From Mucilaginibacter ginkgonis (lineage in GTDB: Bacteria; Bacteroidota; Bacteroidia; Sphingobacteriales; Sphingobacteriaceae): a DNA stretch of 64,000 bases. The position numbers were made by a program, and so were the translations under genes. The DNA lies in NCBI RefSeq assembly GCF_009754905.2, contig NZ_CP066775.1, forward strand, positions 1,612,001 through 1,676,000. The letters run 5' to 3'. Below, piece by piece: positions 53,332-63,245 of this stretch (the stretch's first letter is position 1; every line of letters begins with the position of its first letter). The notes beneath the pieces were generated by a model. It saw only the letters and a program-made list of their open reading frames with translations, made no database searches and was not told the origin of the DNA.

Positions 53332-55755
53332 TTATTCGTTTTTCAGACTTCTAACCGGGTTAGCTAACGCCGCTCTAATGGCTTGATAGCTTATGGTAAG
53401 CATGGCTATTACCAATGCAATAACCGTTGCAAGTGCAAAAATCCACCAATGTATAGTTATCCTATACGCGAAGCCTTCCAGCCATTTATGCATGGTAAAC
53501 CAGGCGATAGGAAAAGCGATTATTGCCGCGAGCAATACCAACCGCACAAACTCTTTGGAGATAAGCATCACAATGTTGGCCACACTTGATCCTAGTACTT
53601 TCCGGATGCCGATTTCCTTTGTCCGCTGAACAATGACCATTATCGAGATAGCTAGTAAACCGATGCAGGAGATTACAATGGCGATGATGGCAGCCGAAAT
53701 GAATATCGTAGACAAGCGCTGCTCGCTTTTATACTGGCGCTGGGTGTTTTCATCTAACCAGGACCCATTAAACTCTGTGTTAGGAAAGGTGGTGTTCCAC
53801 AATGCTTTCACACGCTTAAAATCATTCTGTAGATTATTAGATTTCAATCGTACGAATACATATTGCATAGCATATTGCCTGGTCATTTCCATGCTCATAG
53901 GCGCAATGTCGTCATGCAGCGACTCAAAATTATAGTCTTGAACAATACCAATTACTTGCTGAGGCTTTTTATCGTCATGCATGGGCAGATACTTGCCAAC
54001 CACATCTTTGCCGCCATCAATCTGTGCGGCCATTTTTTCATTGATCACAACGCTGTTGCTGTCGGCAGGATAATCTTTCGAAAAATCACGGCCGGCAACC
54101 AATTTAAGCCCGAGGGTTTTAACATAGTCATATTCTATACCCTGCTCATGCGTGCGTATTTCATGGCCTTTATAATTAAAGCCAAGTATAGACCTGTTGG
54201 CGCTACCATCATTACCACGGCCAAAATTTAAATAGCCTCCACTTACGGCAACTATCCCGGCCTGGCCTGTTGCCTGGTTCCTGAAACGCTCCACTGCTTC
54301 CGTACCATTGATGCTTTGCCCGATTGGAATGCTTATAACCTCGGTCTTACTATAACCTAAGGGTTTTTGCTGCAAGTAACTTATTTGTTGCCAAGTTATT
54401 AACGTGCATATGGTTAAGATAGTTGCGATAGAAAATTGAACTACCAGCAAAATATTACGCACCTGGCCGGGCTTCTGCGTATTGACAGAACCTTTTAAAA
54501 CCTGTGTAGTTTTATAACGCATCATTAGCATAGCCGGGTAAAAACCTGCGGCCGCTGTGATGAAAATAAATATTCCTGCTATGCTCAAAAGCTGCATAGG
54601 TTGCAGCAGCATGTTCAGGCTAATATGACTGCGAAAAGCTGCATTGAAACCTGGCAGAATGAATGCTGCTAAGGCAATGCCAATAGCAAAAGCAACAATA
54701 CATATCATTAACGTTTCTGTCCAGAATTGGGTTAATAATTGCCATTTGCCCGCTCCTAACGTTTTGCGCACGCCTACTTCGCGGGCACGGATAAAAGACC
54801 TTGCAACCGCCAGGTTAATGAAGTTGATACACGCGATCAATAAGATGAAAACCGCGATCACCAATAATGCAATAACATAGGTTTTGTTAATTGGCGATCC
54901 TTGTATGCCGCTTACATCGGTGTTTAAATGCGACCCTTTAAATGGTACCAGGTTTAGAGAAATGCGATCGTTGTTGAAAACAGGTTTAGCGCCATCACGT
55001 ATTAAATCTTTTAGCTGATCTGCAAAGTATTTGTGTATGAATGGTGAAAATGAACTCTCCAGACTTTGTGGATTAGCGTTATCGCTTAATAAAGCATACA
55101 CGCGATGATTTTGGTTGTCCCAGTGTTTGAGGTTTTCCTGGTAACCCTGCACATTTTCGAAGCGAACAAAGATATCTGTTTCAAAGCTCGAATTCGCAGG
55201 CATATCATCTATAATGCCTGCTACTAAGAAAGGCTGAGGTTTTTCGCCATACTTTAACGTAATGCTTTTACCAACAGCAGGTTGGTCGCCAAAAATAGAT
55301 TTAGCTGCAGACCTTGTGATCACAACATCATTAAGATTGGTTAAGGCACCTGCATTCCCCTCAACCACCGGGAAGGTAAATATTCTAAAGAAATCGGCAT
55401 CTGCAAATAGTATCCCTTTTGAGATTTGCTTATCGCCATAAGTTACCAGGGCGCCACCGCTTGCTACCCTTGTGATATTTTTGATGCCGGGATAATCTGC
55501 TTTTACAGCGCGCGCAAACGGCACCGCCATGGCTGTGTTTTTTTCCGGTACACCGGTATGATTTATGGTGGTGTAGAACTGATAAATATTGTCTACGTTC
55601 TTATGAAATTTATCATACGAAAATTCAAAGTAGACAGTTAGCAGTAGTAATGTAGAACTAGCTACGGCAACTGCCAGGCCGACAATATTCATAGAATTAA
55701 ATACACGCCCTTTCCAAAGGTTGCGCCATGCCGTTTTAATATAATTTTTAAGCAT
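53332..55755 (-). CDS. FtsX/MacB-type ABC permease (tandem copy 5)
   Basis: I choose the ATG at 55755 (MLKNYIKTAWRNLWKG), giving 807 residues; the 10 residues upstream are not conserved in the other copies. The sequence has the same two-half permease layout, with REVGVRKTLGAGKWQ in the middle, KEIGIRKVLGSSVAN near the end and C terminus NPVRSLKNE. It starts after the second-largest gap of the region (179 nt), which carries a pair of regulator sites and a sigma-54-like element, so it heads a transcript that includes the next permease and possibly the DUF4097 gene. Confidence 0.92.
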   Translation of the reverse strand: MLKNYIKTAWRNLWKGRVFNSMNIVGLAVAVASSTLLLLTVYFEFSYDKFHKNVDNIYQFYTTINHTGVPEKNTAMAVPFARAVKADYPGIKNITRVASGGALVTYGDKQISKGILFADADFFRIFTFPVVEGNAGALTNLNDVVITRSAAKSIFGDQPAVGKSITLKYGEKPQPFLVAGIIDDMPANSSFETDIFVRFENVQGYQENLKHWDNQNHRVYALLSDNANPQSLESSFSPFIHKYFADQLKDLIRDGAKPVFNNDRISLNLVPFKGSHLNTDVSGIQGSPINKTYVIALLVIAVFILLIACINFINLAVARSFIRAREVGVRKTLGAGKWQLLTQFWTETLMICIVAFAIGIALAAFILPGFNAAFRSHISLNMLLQPMQLLSIAGIFIFITAAAGFYPAMLMMRYKTTQVLKGSVNTQKPGQVRNILLVVQFSIATILTICTLITWQQISYLQQKPLGYSKTEVISIPIGQSINGTEAVERFRNQATGQAGIVAVSGGYLNFGRGNDGSANRSILGFNYKGHEIRTHEQGIEYDYVKTLGLKLVAGRDFSKDYPADSNSVVINEKMAAQIDGGKDVVGKYLPMHDDKKPQQVIGIVQDYNFESLHDDIAPMSMEMTRQYAMQYVFVRLKSNNLQNDFKRVKALWNTTFPNTEFNGSWLDENTQRQYKSEQRLSTIFISAAIIAIVISCIGLLAISIMVIVQRTKEIGIRKVLGSSVANIVMLISKEFVRLVLLAAIIAFPIAWFTMHKWLEGFAYRITIHWWIFALATVIALVIAMLTISYQAIRAALANPVRSLKNE

Positions 55756-55780
55756 AAGTAAATTTTGTATTGATGCGTAT

Positions 55781-55795
55781 GGCAAATCCGTACCA
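55781..55795 (-). promoter_or_regulatory. sigma-54-like TGGTAC-N4-TTGC element
   Basis: On the minus strand TGGTACGGATTTGCC lies 26 nt before the permease ATG. Both the GG and the GC of a -24/-12 promoter are there, but they are 9 bp apart instead of 10. It matches the element upstream of the ATPase gene. Confidence 0.38.
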
Positions 55796-55849
55796 TTTAC
55801 ACACTGTGCTGTATTTCAATATGTTATAAAATATAGTTTAGCTATGAAC

Positions 55850-55888
55850 GTCCGCTTGTAACACAGTTTATGTTCGGTTACGATACAA
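55850..55888. promoter_or_regulatory. tandem regulator sites, 22 bp apart (permease 5 promoter region)
   Basis: GTTCGGTTACGATACAA (55872-55888) differs at one base from the copy at 49687-49703. A weaker copy, GTCCGCTTGTAACACAG (55850-55866), lies exactly 22 bp away, repeating the spacing seen before the ATPase gene. Confidence 0.42.
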
Positions 55889-55934
55889 GTTGCCGGCTGT
55901 AACAGAAAAATTCACGGTAGTGAACGTCCAACCA

Positions 55935-58289
55935 CTATTCAGATCGCAAACTCTTGACCGGGTTAGCCAGAGCTGCCCTAATAGTATTAAGGCTTACGAT
56001 AATTAAGGTTAGCAGTAAAATGATCACGCCAACTATACCGAATAGCCATATTTGGATACTAACCCTATACTCATAATTTTGCAGCCACTTGTACATGAGC
56101 CACCAAGTAAGTGGCACAGCTATAATGAACGCGATACCCACCAGCTGCATAAACTCTTTAGAGATAAGGCTTAACAATTGCTGCACGTTGGCGCCTACCA
56201 CTTTGCGGATCCCAATTTCGCGGAAACGTTTTTCTACAGTAAAAGATGCAAGTCCGCCCAGACCAATACAGCAGATCAGAATAGCCAGGCCTGCAAATAT
56301 GTTAGTGATATTGCCGATTAGCTCCTCTGTAATAAATTTCTTTCCAAATTCCTGATCTACAAATTGATACTCAAACAGATTTTCGGGATTATATTTCTTA
56401 AATATGGGCTCGAGTGCGGCAATCGCTTTTTTAGGATTTACGCCGTTTTTAACGCGCACATTCACCATAGAAGATCCATCCGGACGGTAGTAAATCATTT
56501 GCGGGTCGACAGGTTTAAACGGCGACTCCATAACCACGTTGCTGGTAACGCCTATAACCGTAAATTTTCTGCGACCGTACCGCATTTGCATACCTATAGG
56601 ATCTTTAAGGTTGAGCACCTTAACTGCAGCCTCATTCAGCATCATTGACAATGAGTCTGACGGCTTACCTGTAAAATCATGGCCTTTAATTATCCTTGCT
56701 CCTACGGTTTTAGTGTAATCAACATCAACATTCAGCCCGGTAAATATCACGTTTACGTCTGCCGGCTTGCCATCGTAATCGGGTGACGGCGACTTCCACC
56801 ATACCTGGGTTATTGGCGACATTGTACGGCTTACCGCGCTTATCACGCCTGTACCGAGCAATTCATTCTTCACCGCCGAATAACTTTTGTCCACAGCTTG
56901 CGATGAAGGAATCATAATTAGGTTGTTTGGATTGTAACCAATATCGCGGTTCTTAACATGCTGTATTTGCTGGTAAACAATAATGGTTACAGATATGAGC
57001 AGTATAGAAGTGACAAACTGCATCACCACCAATACCTTGCGGGGCAGCACTGCGCTCTTGCCTGCCGCGAAAGTGCCCTTCAAAACCTTTACGGGATTAA
57101 ATGACGACAGATAAATAGCAGGGTAACTTCCGGCCGTTATACCGGTAAAAAGAATGATGAGCAACGCACCAAGCCAGAAAACAGGGTCTGTAAGATTTAG
57201 GCTCAAACGCTGGTTCACCAAATTGTTAAATGCCGGGAGCAATAGCAAAACCGTCAGAACAGAGATTACAAACGCTATAAGTGACAAGATCATCGACTCA
57301 AAGAAGAACTGGATGATGAGTTGCTTCTTATCAGATCCCAACGTTTTGCGAATACCTACTTCTTTTGCCCGCTTTTCGCTGCGGGCTGTAGATAGGTTCA
57401 TAAAATTAACGCAGGCGATAATGAGGATCACTATTGCTATGATGGTGAACAGTTTTACATACTGAATCATCCCGCCAACGTTTTTCCCTTCCTTAAATTC
57501 GCTTTGCAAATGCCACTTGCTCATCGGAAAGGCGAAATAGGTACTTATCTGGTCATGCGTATCATGCTGGTGTTTAACATCGTTTATAAATTTTTCAACT
57601 GATGCGATATTAGCGCCGGGAGCAGTTTTAATGTATACGTACCATGACGAGTTTACCCACTCTTTCATAGAAGCCTGTACATTGGGCGATGAATAGTCAA
57701 AGGGTACCAGAAAATCGAATTGAACGGTACTATTTTGAGGCATGTCTTTAGTCACAGCCGCCACTTTGTAGTTATTCTGGTTGTCAAATTTCAGTACTTT
57801 GTTCATTGGATCTGCATCCCCGAAGAAGGCTTTCGCGGTTGACTGGCTTATAATGACAGAGCGGGGGTCTTTAAGCGCGGCAGCACTCCCTATCATAAAC
57901 TTAACGGTAAAAATGTCGAAAAAGTCGCCGCCCGTGTAACGGCCGGTTTTCTTCAATTTATTACCGTTGTATTCAACTAAATGATCTTCTGCATGGGTTG
58001 TAATTGCAGCGCTTTTAATTGCAGGATTGCTGTTTTGCAGTGCACTCGAAAGCGGGAACGCCATGCTTTCATCAGTAAAAATAGTGTTCTTAAAATCGCG
58101 GTTAGCTAAGATCTGATAAACATCATTGTAATTCTCGTTATGCTTATCGTACGACAACTCATTTTTCACCCACATGAAAATGAGGATGGTGCAGGTTATG
58201 CCTATGCTTAGACCCAGCACATTAGTCAGCGAAAATCCAAGACTTCTTATCAGGTTCCGCCATGCTATCTTAATGTAATTCTTTATCAT
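55935..58289 (-). CDS. FtsX/MacB-type ABC permease (tandem copy 4)
   Basis: The 784-residue permease begins MIKNYIKIAWRNLIRSLGFS and has the two-half layout with KEVGIRKTLGSDKKQ and REIGIRKVVGANVQQ motifs and end NPVKSLRSE. Its C-terminal half is closer to the partial copy at the window end (both carry the F-V/Q-SP-[FY]-[KE]-PV periplasmic block) than to copies 2 and 3. It lies 26 nt after copy 3 and is followed by the 179-nt gap. Confidence 0.92.
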   Translation of the reverse strand: MIKNYIKIAWRNLIRSLGFSLTNVLGLSIGITCTILIFMWVKNELSYDKHNENYNDVYQILANRDFKNTIFTDESMAFPLSSALQNSNPAIKSAAITTHAEDHLVEYNGNKLKKTGRYTGGDFFDIFTVKFMIGSAAALKDPRSVIISQSTAKAFFGDADPMNKVLKFDNQNNYKVAAVTKDMPQNSTVQFDFLVPFDYSSPNVQASMKEWVNSSWYVYIKTAPGANIASVEKFINDVKHQHDTHDQISTYFAFPMSKWHLQSEFKEGKNVGGMIQYVKLFTIIAIVILIIACVNFMNLSTARSEKRAKEVGIRKTLGSDKKQLIIQFFFESMILSLIAFVISVLTVLLLLPAFNNLVNQRLSLNLTDPVFWLGALLIILFTGITAGSYPAIYLSSFNPVKVLKGTFAAGKSAVLPRKVLVVMQFVTSILLISVTIIVYQQIQHVKNRDIGYNPNNLIMIPSSQAVDKSYSAVKNELLGTGVISAVSRTMSPITQVWWKSPSPDYDGKPADVNVIFTGLNVDVDYTKTVGARIIKGHDFTGKPSDSLSMMLNEAAVKVLNLKDPIGMQMRYGRRKFTVIGVTSNVVMESPFKPVDPQMIYYRPDGSSMVNVRVKNGVNPKKAIAALEPIFKKYNPENLFEYQFVDQEFGKKFITEELIGNITNIFAGLAILICCIGLGGLASFTVEKRFREIGIRKVVGANVQQLLSLISKEFMQLVGIAFIIAVPLTWWLMYKWLQNYEYRVSIQIWLFGIVGVIILLLTLIIVSLNTIRAALANPVKSLRSE

Positions 58290-58315
58290 GGTATTTAGGT
58301 TAGTAAGGTTTATGG

Positions 58316-60751
58316 TTATTCGTTCTTTAAACTTTTTATCGGATTCATCAGCGCGGCTTTAACAGATTGAAAGCTGATGGTAATGAAAGCGATTATCATG
58401 GAGGCGATGGCCGCGATGACCGGCGTATACCACTGTACATTAATACGATAGGCAAAATCTTGCAGCCATTTATGCATGGCGTACCACGCTAAAGGCGAAG
58501 CTAATACTATCGCTACTATGATAAGCTTAAGAAAATCTTTAGACAACGTTCCAACAATTGCCGATACGCTCGCGCCCAGCACTTTGCGAATGCCTATCTC
58601 CTTTGTGCGTTGCTCCGCAGCATACGCCGCCAGGCCGAACAAACCAAGGCAGGCGATTAAAATTGCCAATGATGTAAAAATGATAAATATCTGCCCTATG
58701 CGCTGTTCTGACCTATATTGATTGTTGAAGTCCTCATCCATGAATGAATATTCAAAATGAGTTGGTGTAAGGCTGCTCCAGATAACTTGTATTTGCGACA
58801 AAAGTACCGGTAAATTTGCTGTGCTTACTTTTACGCTTACGTCGCTGATGTCATTCTCGGCCCTCGGGCTGCCCAATCGCATTACAACCGGACTAATGTT
58901 TTCGCGTAACGAATTGAAATTAAAATCTTTAATTACGCCAATTATGTTAAAGCTTTCTACCAGGTTGTCTTTTCCAACGCGCCTGTACAAGGTTTTGCCG
59001 ATCGGGTCTTTAAAGCCCAAAAACTTTGCAGCAGTTTCATTTATAAGTACCGCCGACGAATCTGAACCCATGTTTTGAGAAAAGTTTCGGCCCGCCGACA
59101 GCTTCATGCCCAGGGTGTTCAAATAGTCATAGTCAACCGGCCAGGTTTGTGGAAATATAGAATTGGCTTGGTCATGTGCAGCCGCATCTTTGTAAAAAAT
59201 AGCCGTACCACGGTTTTGGCCTGTTGGTATAAAGCCGGTAACGGTTGCATTGCTTACGCCTTGTAATTCCTTTACCTGCTGTTTGAAGGTCTGCACCTGC
59301 TTTTCTAACTCAAAAGTGTTTTTGATGACCAGTACCTGCTTACGGTCATATCCCAGATTGCGGGTTTGTATGTAATGAAGTTGGTTATAAATAACCAGTG
59401 TGCCGATGATCAGGAAGATGGAAATAGAGAATTGAAAGATAACCAGGAAACTTCGCAAAAAGCCACCTTTAAAGCCTGTAGCAATTTTGCCTTTTAATAC
59501 ATCCACGGGTTGAAAAGCCGAGAGGAAAAATGCCGGATAGGCCCCTGCTAAAAAGCCTATCACCAAAACCAGGAAGATAGATACAGGTATCAGCCACGCC
59601 AACGTGTTTATTGTGATGCTAACCTCTTTACCTGCAAGCTGATTAAACAACGGCAGCAATGCAACAGCTGCTGCCAAAGCAATGATCGCAGCAGTGAGCG
59701 TGATAAGCAACGATTCTGTTAAAAATTGTGCTATAAGATAGTTGCGTGATGACCCCAACACCTTGCGAACCCCCACTTCCCTGGCCCGGTTCGATGACCG
59801 TGCTGTAGACAAGTTCATGAAATTTACACATGCGATAAAGAGGATAAATATACCAATGACAGAAAAAATGTAGATATACTGCATTGTTGAATTGCTGCCC
59901 AACTCGCCGGATATGTTTGAGTGCAGGTGAATGTCTGTCAGCGGAATAAGGTTCATAGAAAAGTGGCTGCCGCTCCTTTCAAAGTCGTTGATGCTTTGGT
60001 GCAGCTCTTTCTCCATCTCTCCTTCAGAGTATTTTCGCAGCAATTGTGGAAACGCTGCCTCAAGCCTGGCAGGGTCGGCGCCTTTTCTTAGCAGCACATA
60101 AGTATTGTAGTCGCTGCGCAGCCAATGGGTATCACGGCTATCGGGGAACGTCGACATCGACACCAATATGTTAAAATTAAAGTGCGATGTTTTAGGTATA
60201 TCCTTAATTACGCCTGTTACTTTAAATAAAGTGTTGTCATCAATGGTGAGGTTGCGGCCAACGGCTTCTGTAGTGTTGAAATATTTTTTAGCTGTTGTTT
60301 CAGTGATCACCATGCTGTTAGGCTCTTTTAAAGCTGTAGACGGGTTGCCGTCGAGCATTGGTAGTGTAAACACATCAAACAAAGACTGATCAGCAAAAGC
60401 AACATTTGGTTCCAGTATCTTTTCTGCACCTTTTTTGATGTGCCAGCTGTTTGCATTCTTTATTCTCACAGCATTTTCTACATCCGGGAAATCGTTTTTC
60501 AAGGTCTGCGCCAGTGGCGCCATCGCGACAGCATATTTTACGGCGTTGTTACCTAATTTTAGATCTTCGTTAACACGGTATATCCTGTCTGACCTGGTGT
60601 TATACCTGTCGAAACTTAATTCGTCAACCACATAGAGAACGATAAGTAAACAAGCGGTTAGCCCTAATGCCAACCCAAAAACATTGATCGCCGTAAAAGC
60701 CCTGTTCTTCATCAGGCTTCGCCAAGCTGTTTTAATGTAGTTTCTTATCAT
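58316..60751 (-). CDS. FtsX/MacB-type ABC permease (tandem copy 3)
   Basis: The 811-residue protein begins MIRNYIKTAWRSLMKNRAFT and has the FtsX motifs REVGVRKVLGSSRNY (middle) and KEIGIRKVLGASVSA (late), with end NPIKSLKNE. It is most similar to copy 2: blocks such as DIHLHSNI, SAFQPVDVLKGK or SAFQPIEVLKGK, FKGGFLRSFLVIFQF or FKGGFLRSFLVVFQF, and PSG/PTGQNRG in the same order suggest a recent duplication. It starts 29 nt after copy 2. Confidence 0.93.
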   Translation of the reverse strand: MIRNYIKTAWRSLMKNRAFTAINVFGLALGLTACLLIVLYVVDELSFDRYNTRSDRIYRVNEDLKLGNNAVKYAVAMAPLAQTLKNDFPDVENAVRIKNANSWHIKKGAEKILEPNVAFADQSLFDVFTLPMLDGNPSTALKEPNSMVITETTAKKYFNTTEAVGRNLTIDDNTLFKVTGVIKDIPKTSHFNFNILVSMSTFPDSRDTHWLRSDYNTYVLLRKGADPARLEAAFPQLLRKYSEGEMEKELHQSINDFERSGSHFSMNLIPLTDIHLHSNISGELGSNSTMQYIYIFSVIGIFILFIACVNFMNLSTARSSNRAREVGVRKVLGSSRNYLIAQFLTESLLITLTAAIIALAAAVALLPLFNQLAGKEVSITINTLAWLIPVSIFLVLVIGFLAGAYPAFFLSAFQPVDVLKGKIATGFKGGFLRSFLVIFQFSISIFLIIGTLVIYNQLHYIQTRNLGYDRKQVLVIKNTFELEKQVQTFKQQVKELQGVSNATVTGFIPTGQNRGTAIFYKDAAAHDQANSIFPQTWPVDYDYLNTLGMKLSAGRNFSQNMGSDSSAVLINETAAKFLGFKDPIGKTLYRRVGKDNLVESFNIIGVIKDFNFNSLRENISPVVMRLGSPRAENDISDVSVKVSTANLPVLLSQIQVIWSSLTPTHFEYSFMDEDFNNQYRSEQRIGQIFIIFTSLAILIACLGLFGLAAYAAEQRTKEIGIRKVLGASVSAIVGTLSKDFLKLIIVAIVLASPLAWYAMHKWLQDFAYRINVQWYTPVIAAIASMIIAFITISFQSVKAALMNPIKSLKNE

Positions 60752-60780
60752 GGTTCCAGGTTTTTCGGTTTGATATTGTG

Positions 60781-63201
60781 TTATTCGGCTTTTAAGCTTT
60801 TTACAGGATTTATCAATGCAGCTTTCACCGATTGAAAACTAATGGTCGCGAAGGCTATCAGTATTGCGCCCGCACCTGCCGCTATTATTGTCCACCACTG
60901 TATATTTTGGCGATAAGCGAAGCCCTGCAACCATTGCTGCATAGCAAACCAGGCGAGCGGTGCCGCAATAACTAATGCTACAAGTACAAGTTTTATAAAA
61001 TCTGCGGTAAGCATACGCACTATTGATGACAGACCTGCGCCTAACACTTTGCGGATACCTATCTCTTTATTGCGTTGTTCTGCAGCATACGCCGCAAGAC
61101 CGAATAGCCCAAGGCAAGCAATAATTATAGCCAGTGACGTAAACGAGATAAATATTTTACCTATGCGTTGTTCAGCGCGATACATACCGTCAAAATCCTG
61201 GTCCATAAAAGAATATTCAAAAGCTTTATTAGGATTTATAGCCTTCCATTTATTCTCTACCTGTGCCACCAGGGCGGTGGTGTTAGCGGTATTAAAACGT
61301 ATGTTAAGGGCACCCCGATTTCTACCCATGGTAATGATCACCGGCGAAACATTTTGTCGTAACGAATTGAAATTGAAGTCCTTCATTACACCGACAACAT
61401 GATATTCCTTCATCACAGTGCCTTGGTTATTCTGAGGCAGGTAAAGCATTTTATCAACCGGGTGGGTAAACCCAAGGTTTTTAGCGGCCTGTTGGTTAAT
61501 GATTAAAGCAGTAGAATCCGTCAGCATCTGGTCAGAAAAATCCCGTCCTTTCAAAAGCTTTATTCCCATGGTTTTTAAATACTCGGCATCAACTTCCCAC
61601 ATTTGAGTATTTAAGGCGTTGGCAGTGTTTAGCACCGGGCTTTTAAATACAGAATTACTGTTTCGCCAACCACTTGTTGGCGTGAACCCGGTAAGCGAAG
61701 CACTGGTTACACCCTTTAGTAGTTTTACTTCTTGCTTAAATATCTGTGCTTGAGTGCCTAATGCATCGGCATTTTTGACAACCATTACTTGGTTGCGACT
61801 ATAACCTAAATCTTTTTGCTGAATGAATTTGAGTTGATTGTAAATAACCAGCGTACCGATGATAAGAAATATAGAAATCGAAAATTGAAACACAACTAAA
61901 AAACTGCGCAGGAAACCACCTTTAAATCCAGAAGATAGCTTGCCTTTTAACACCTCTATTGGCTGAAATGCGGATAAGAAAAATGCCGGGTAAGAGCCTG
62001 CTAAAAATCCAATCAAAATAATAACGATAACTATAGCCGGTATTAGCCATGTTAGGGAGGTTATAGTGATCGATAAATCTTTATCGGCCATTTGATTAAA
62101 GGTAGGCAACAGCAATAAACTGATTATTATCGCAATCACCATTGAAACCAGAGTTACTATAATAGATTCGGCTAAAAATTGAGTAATGAGTTGTTTACGA
62201 CCCGAACCTAAAACTTTACGAACACCAACTTCGCGGGCACGATTGGCCGAACGCGCTGTTGACAAATTCATAAAATTTACACACGCGATTAGCAGGATGA
62301 AAACGGCTATGGCAGAAAAAATGTATACATATTGAATATTGCCATTGTCACCCATTTCTGCCTGGATGTTTGAATGCAAGTGTATGTCTCTCACAGGTAT
62401 AGCAGTCAATTTAAAATAGCTGCCCGTTTTAGCCAATTCCTCATAAGTTACGTGCAGCAATGCTTCTAATTGAGCAGTAATGTGTTTACTTACAAAAGGC
62501 GGAAATTTGTCTTCTAGTTGCTTAAAATTTATATCGGGCCTTAGCAAAACATAAGTCTGAAAATTATTATTCAACCAGCTGGGATCCTTTGATTCAGCCA
62601 GCGATGGCATAGATAAAAAGATGTCAAATACAAAGTGCGATTGCTTAGGCATATCTTTTATCACGCCTGTTACTTTGTAATTTGCTGTATCATTTACCAA
62701 AAATGTTTTGCCAACAGCGTTAATGGTATTGAAATATTTGCGGGCTATAGTTTCATTAATAACCGCGGTATGCGGCTCGTTTAATGCTGTTGCAGGTGTA
62801 CCATCTACCATCGGTAACGTAAAAACAGAGAAAACAGAAGGGTCTGCAAATGTTACCCGGTTTTCTTGAATTATGTTATTGCCTTTTTTAAGCCGTATAC
62901 TGCCGGTTTGTCTAAACCTTACAGTAGATTCAACTTCAGGAAATTCATGCAACGCAGCTGCAAGTGGTGCCGGAGATACGGCCCATGTGTTTTCATTGCC
63001 GCCGAATTTTACAGCGTCATTGATACGAAAAATGCGGTCGGCTTTTACGTTAAACTTATCATAGCTAAGCTCGTCAACTACATAGAAAACAATCAATAAA
63101 CTTACTGCCAACCCTAGCGCAAGTCCCAGGATATTGATAGCTGTAAACCCTTTATTTTTGTTTAAGCTGCGTATAGCTGTTTTTATATAATTCTTGATCA
63201 T
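60781..63201 (-). CDS. FtsX/MacB-type ABC permease (tandem copy 2)
   Basis: The 806-residue permease begins MIKNYIKTAIRSLNKNKGFT and has the same two-half structure with motifs REVGVRKVLGSGRKQ and KEIGIRKVLGAGLSS, ending NPVKSLKAE. It is the closest relative of copy 3 by eye and lies 44 nt after copy 1 and 29 nt before copy 3, so these genes share a transcript. No regulator sites of the 22-bp type are in its short flanks. Confidence 0.93.
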   Translation of the reverse strand: MIKNYIKTAIRSLNKNKGFTAINILGLALGLAVSLLIVFYVVDELSYDKFNVKADRIFRINDAVKFGGNENTWAVSPAPLAAALHEFPEVESTVRFRQTGSIRLKKGNNIIQENRVTFADPSVFSVFTLPMVDGTPATALNEPHTAVINETIARKYFNTINAVGKTFLVNDTANYKVTGVIKDMPKQSHFVFDIFLSMPSLAESKDPSWLNNNFQTYVLLRPDINFKQLEDKFPPFVSKHITAQLEALLHVTYEELAKTGSYFKLTAIPVRDIHLHSNIQAEMGDNGNIQYVYIFSAIAVFILLIACVNFMNLSTARSANRAREVGVRKVLGSGRKQLITQFLAESIIVTLVSMVIAIIISLLLLPTFNQMADKDLSITITSLTWLIPAIVIVIILIGFLAGSYPAFFLSAFQPIEVLKGKLSSGFKGGFLRSFLVVFQFSISIFLIIGTLVIYNQLKFIQQKDLGYSRNQVMVVKNADALGTQAQIFKQEVKLLKGVTSASLTGFTPTSGWRNSNSVFKSPVLNTANALNTQMWEVDAEYLKTMGIKLLKGRDFSDQMLTDSTALIINQQAAKNLGFTHPVDKMLYLPQNNQGTVMKEYHVVGVMKDFNFNSLRQNVSPVIITMGRNRGALNIRFNTANTTALVAQVENKWKAINPNKAFEYSFMDQDFDGMYRAEQRIGKIFISFTSLAIIIACLGLFGLAAYAAEQRNKEIGIRKVLGAGLSSIVRMLTADFIKLVLVALVIAAPLAWFAMQQWLQGFAYRQNIQWWTIIAAGAGAILIAFATISFQSVKAALINPVKSLKAE

Positions 63202-63245
63202 TGTGCTTAGTTTATGATGTTGCTGTTAAAACGGATACACATCTC

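Noticed and set aside
55781..55795. Classical sigma-54 promoter
   Set aside because: The GG and GC are 9 bp apart rather than 10, so I list it only as sigma-54-like and leave the sigma factor open.
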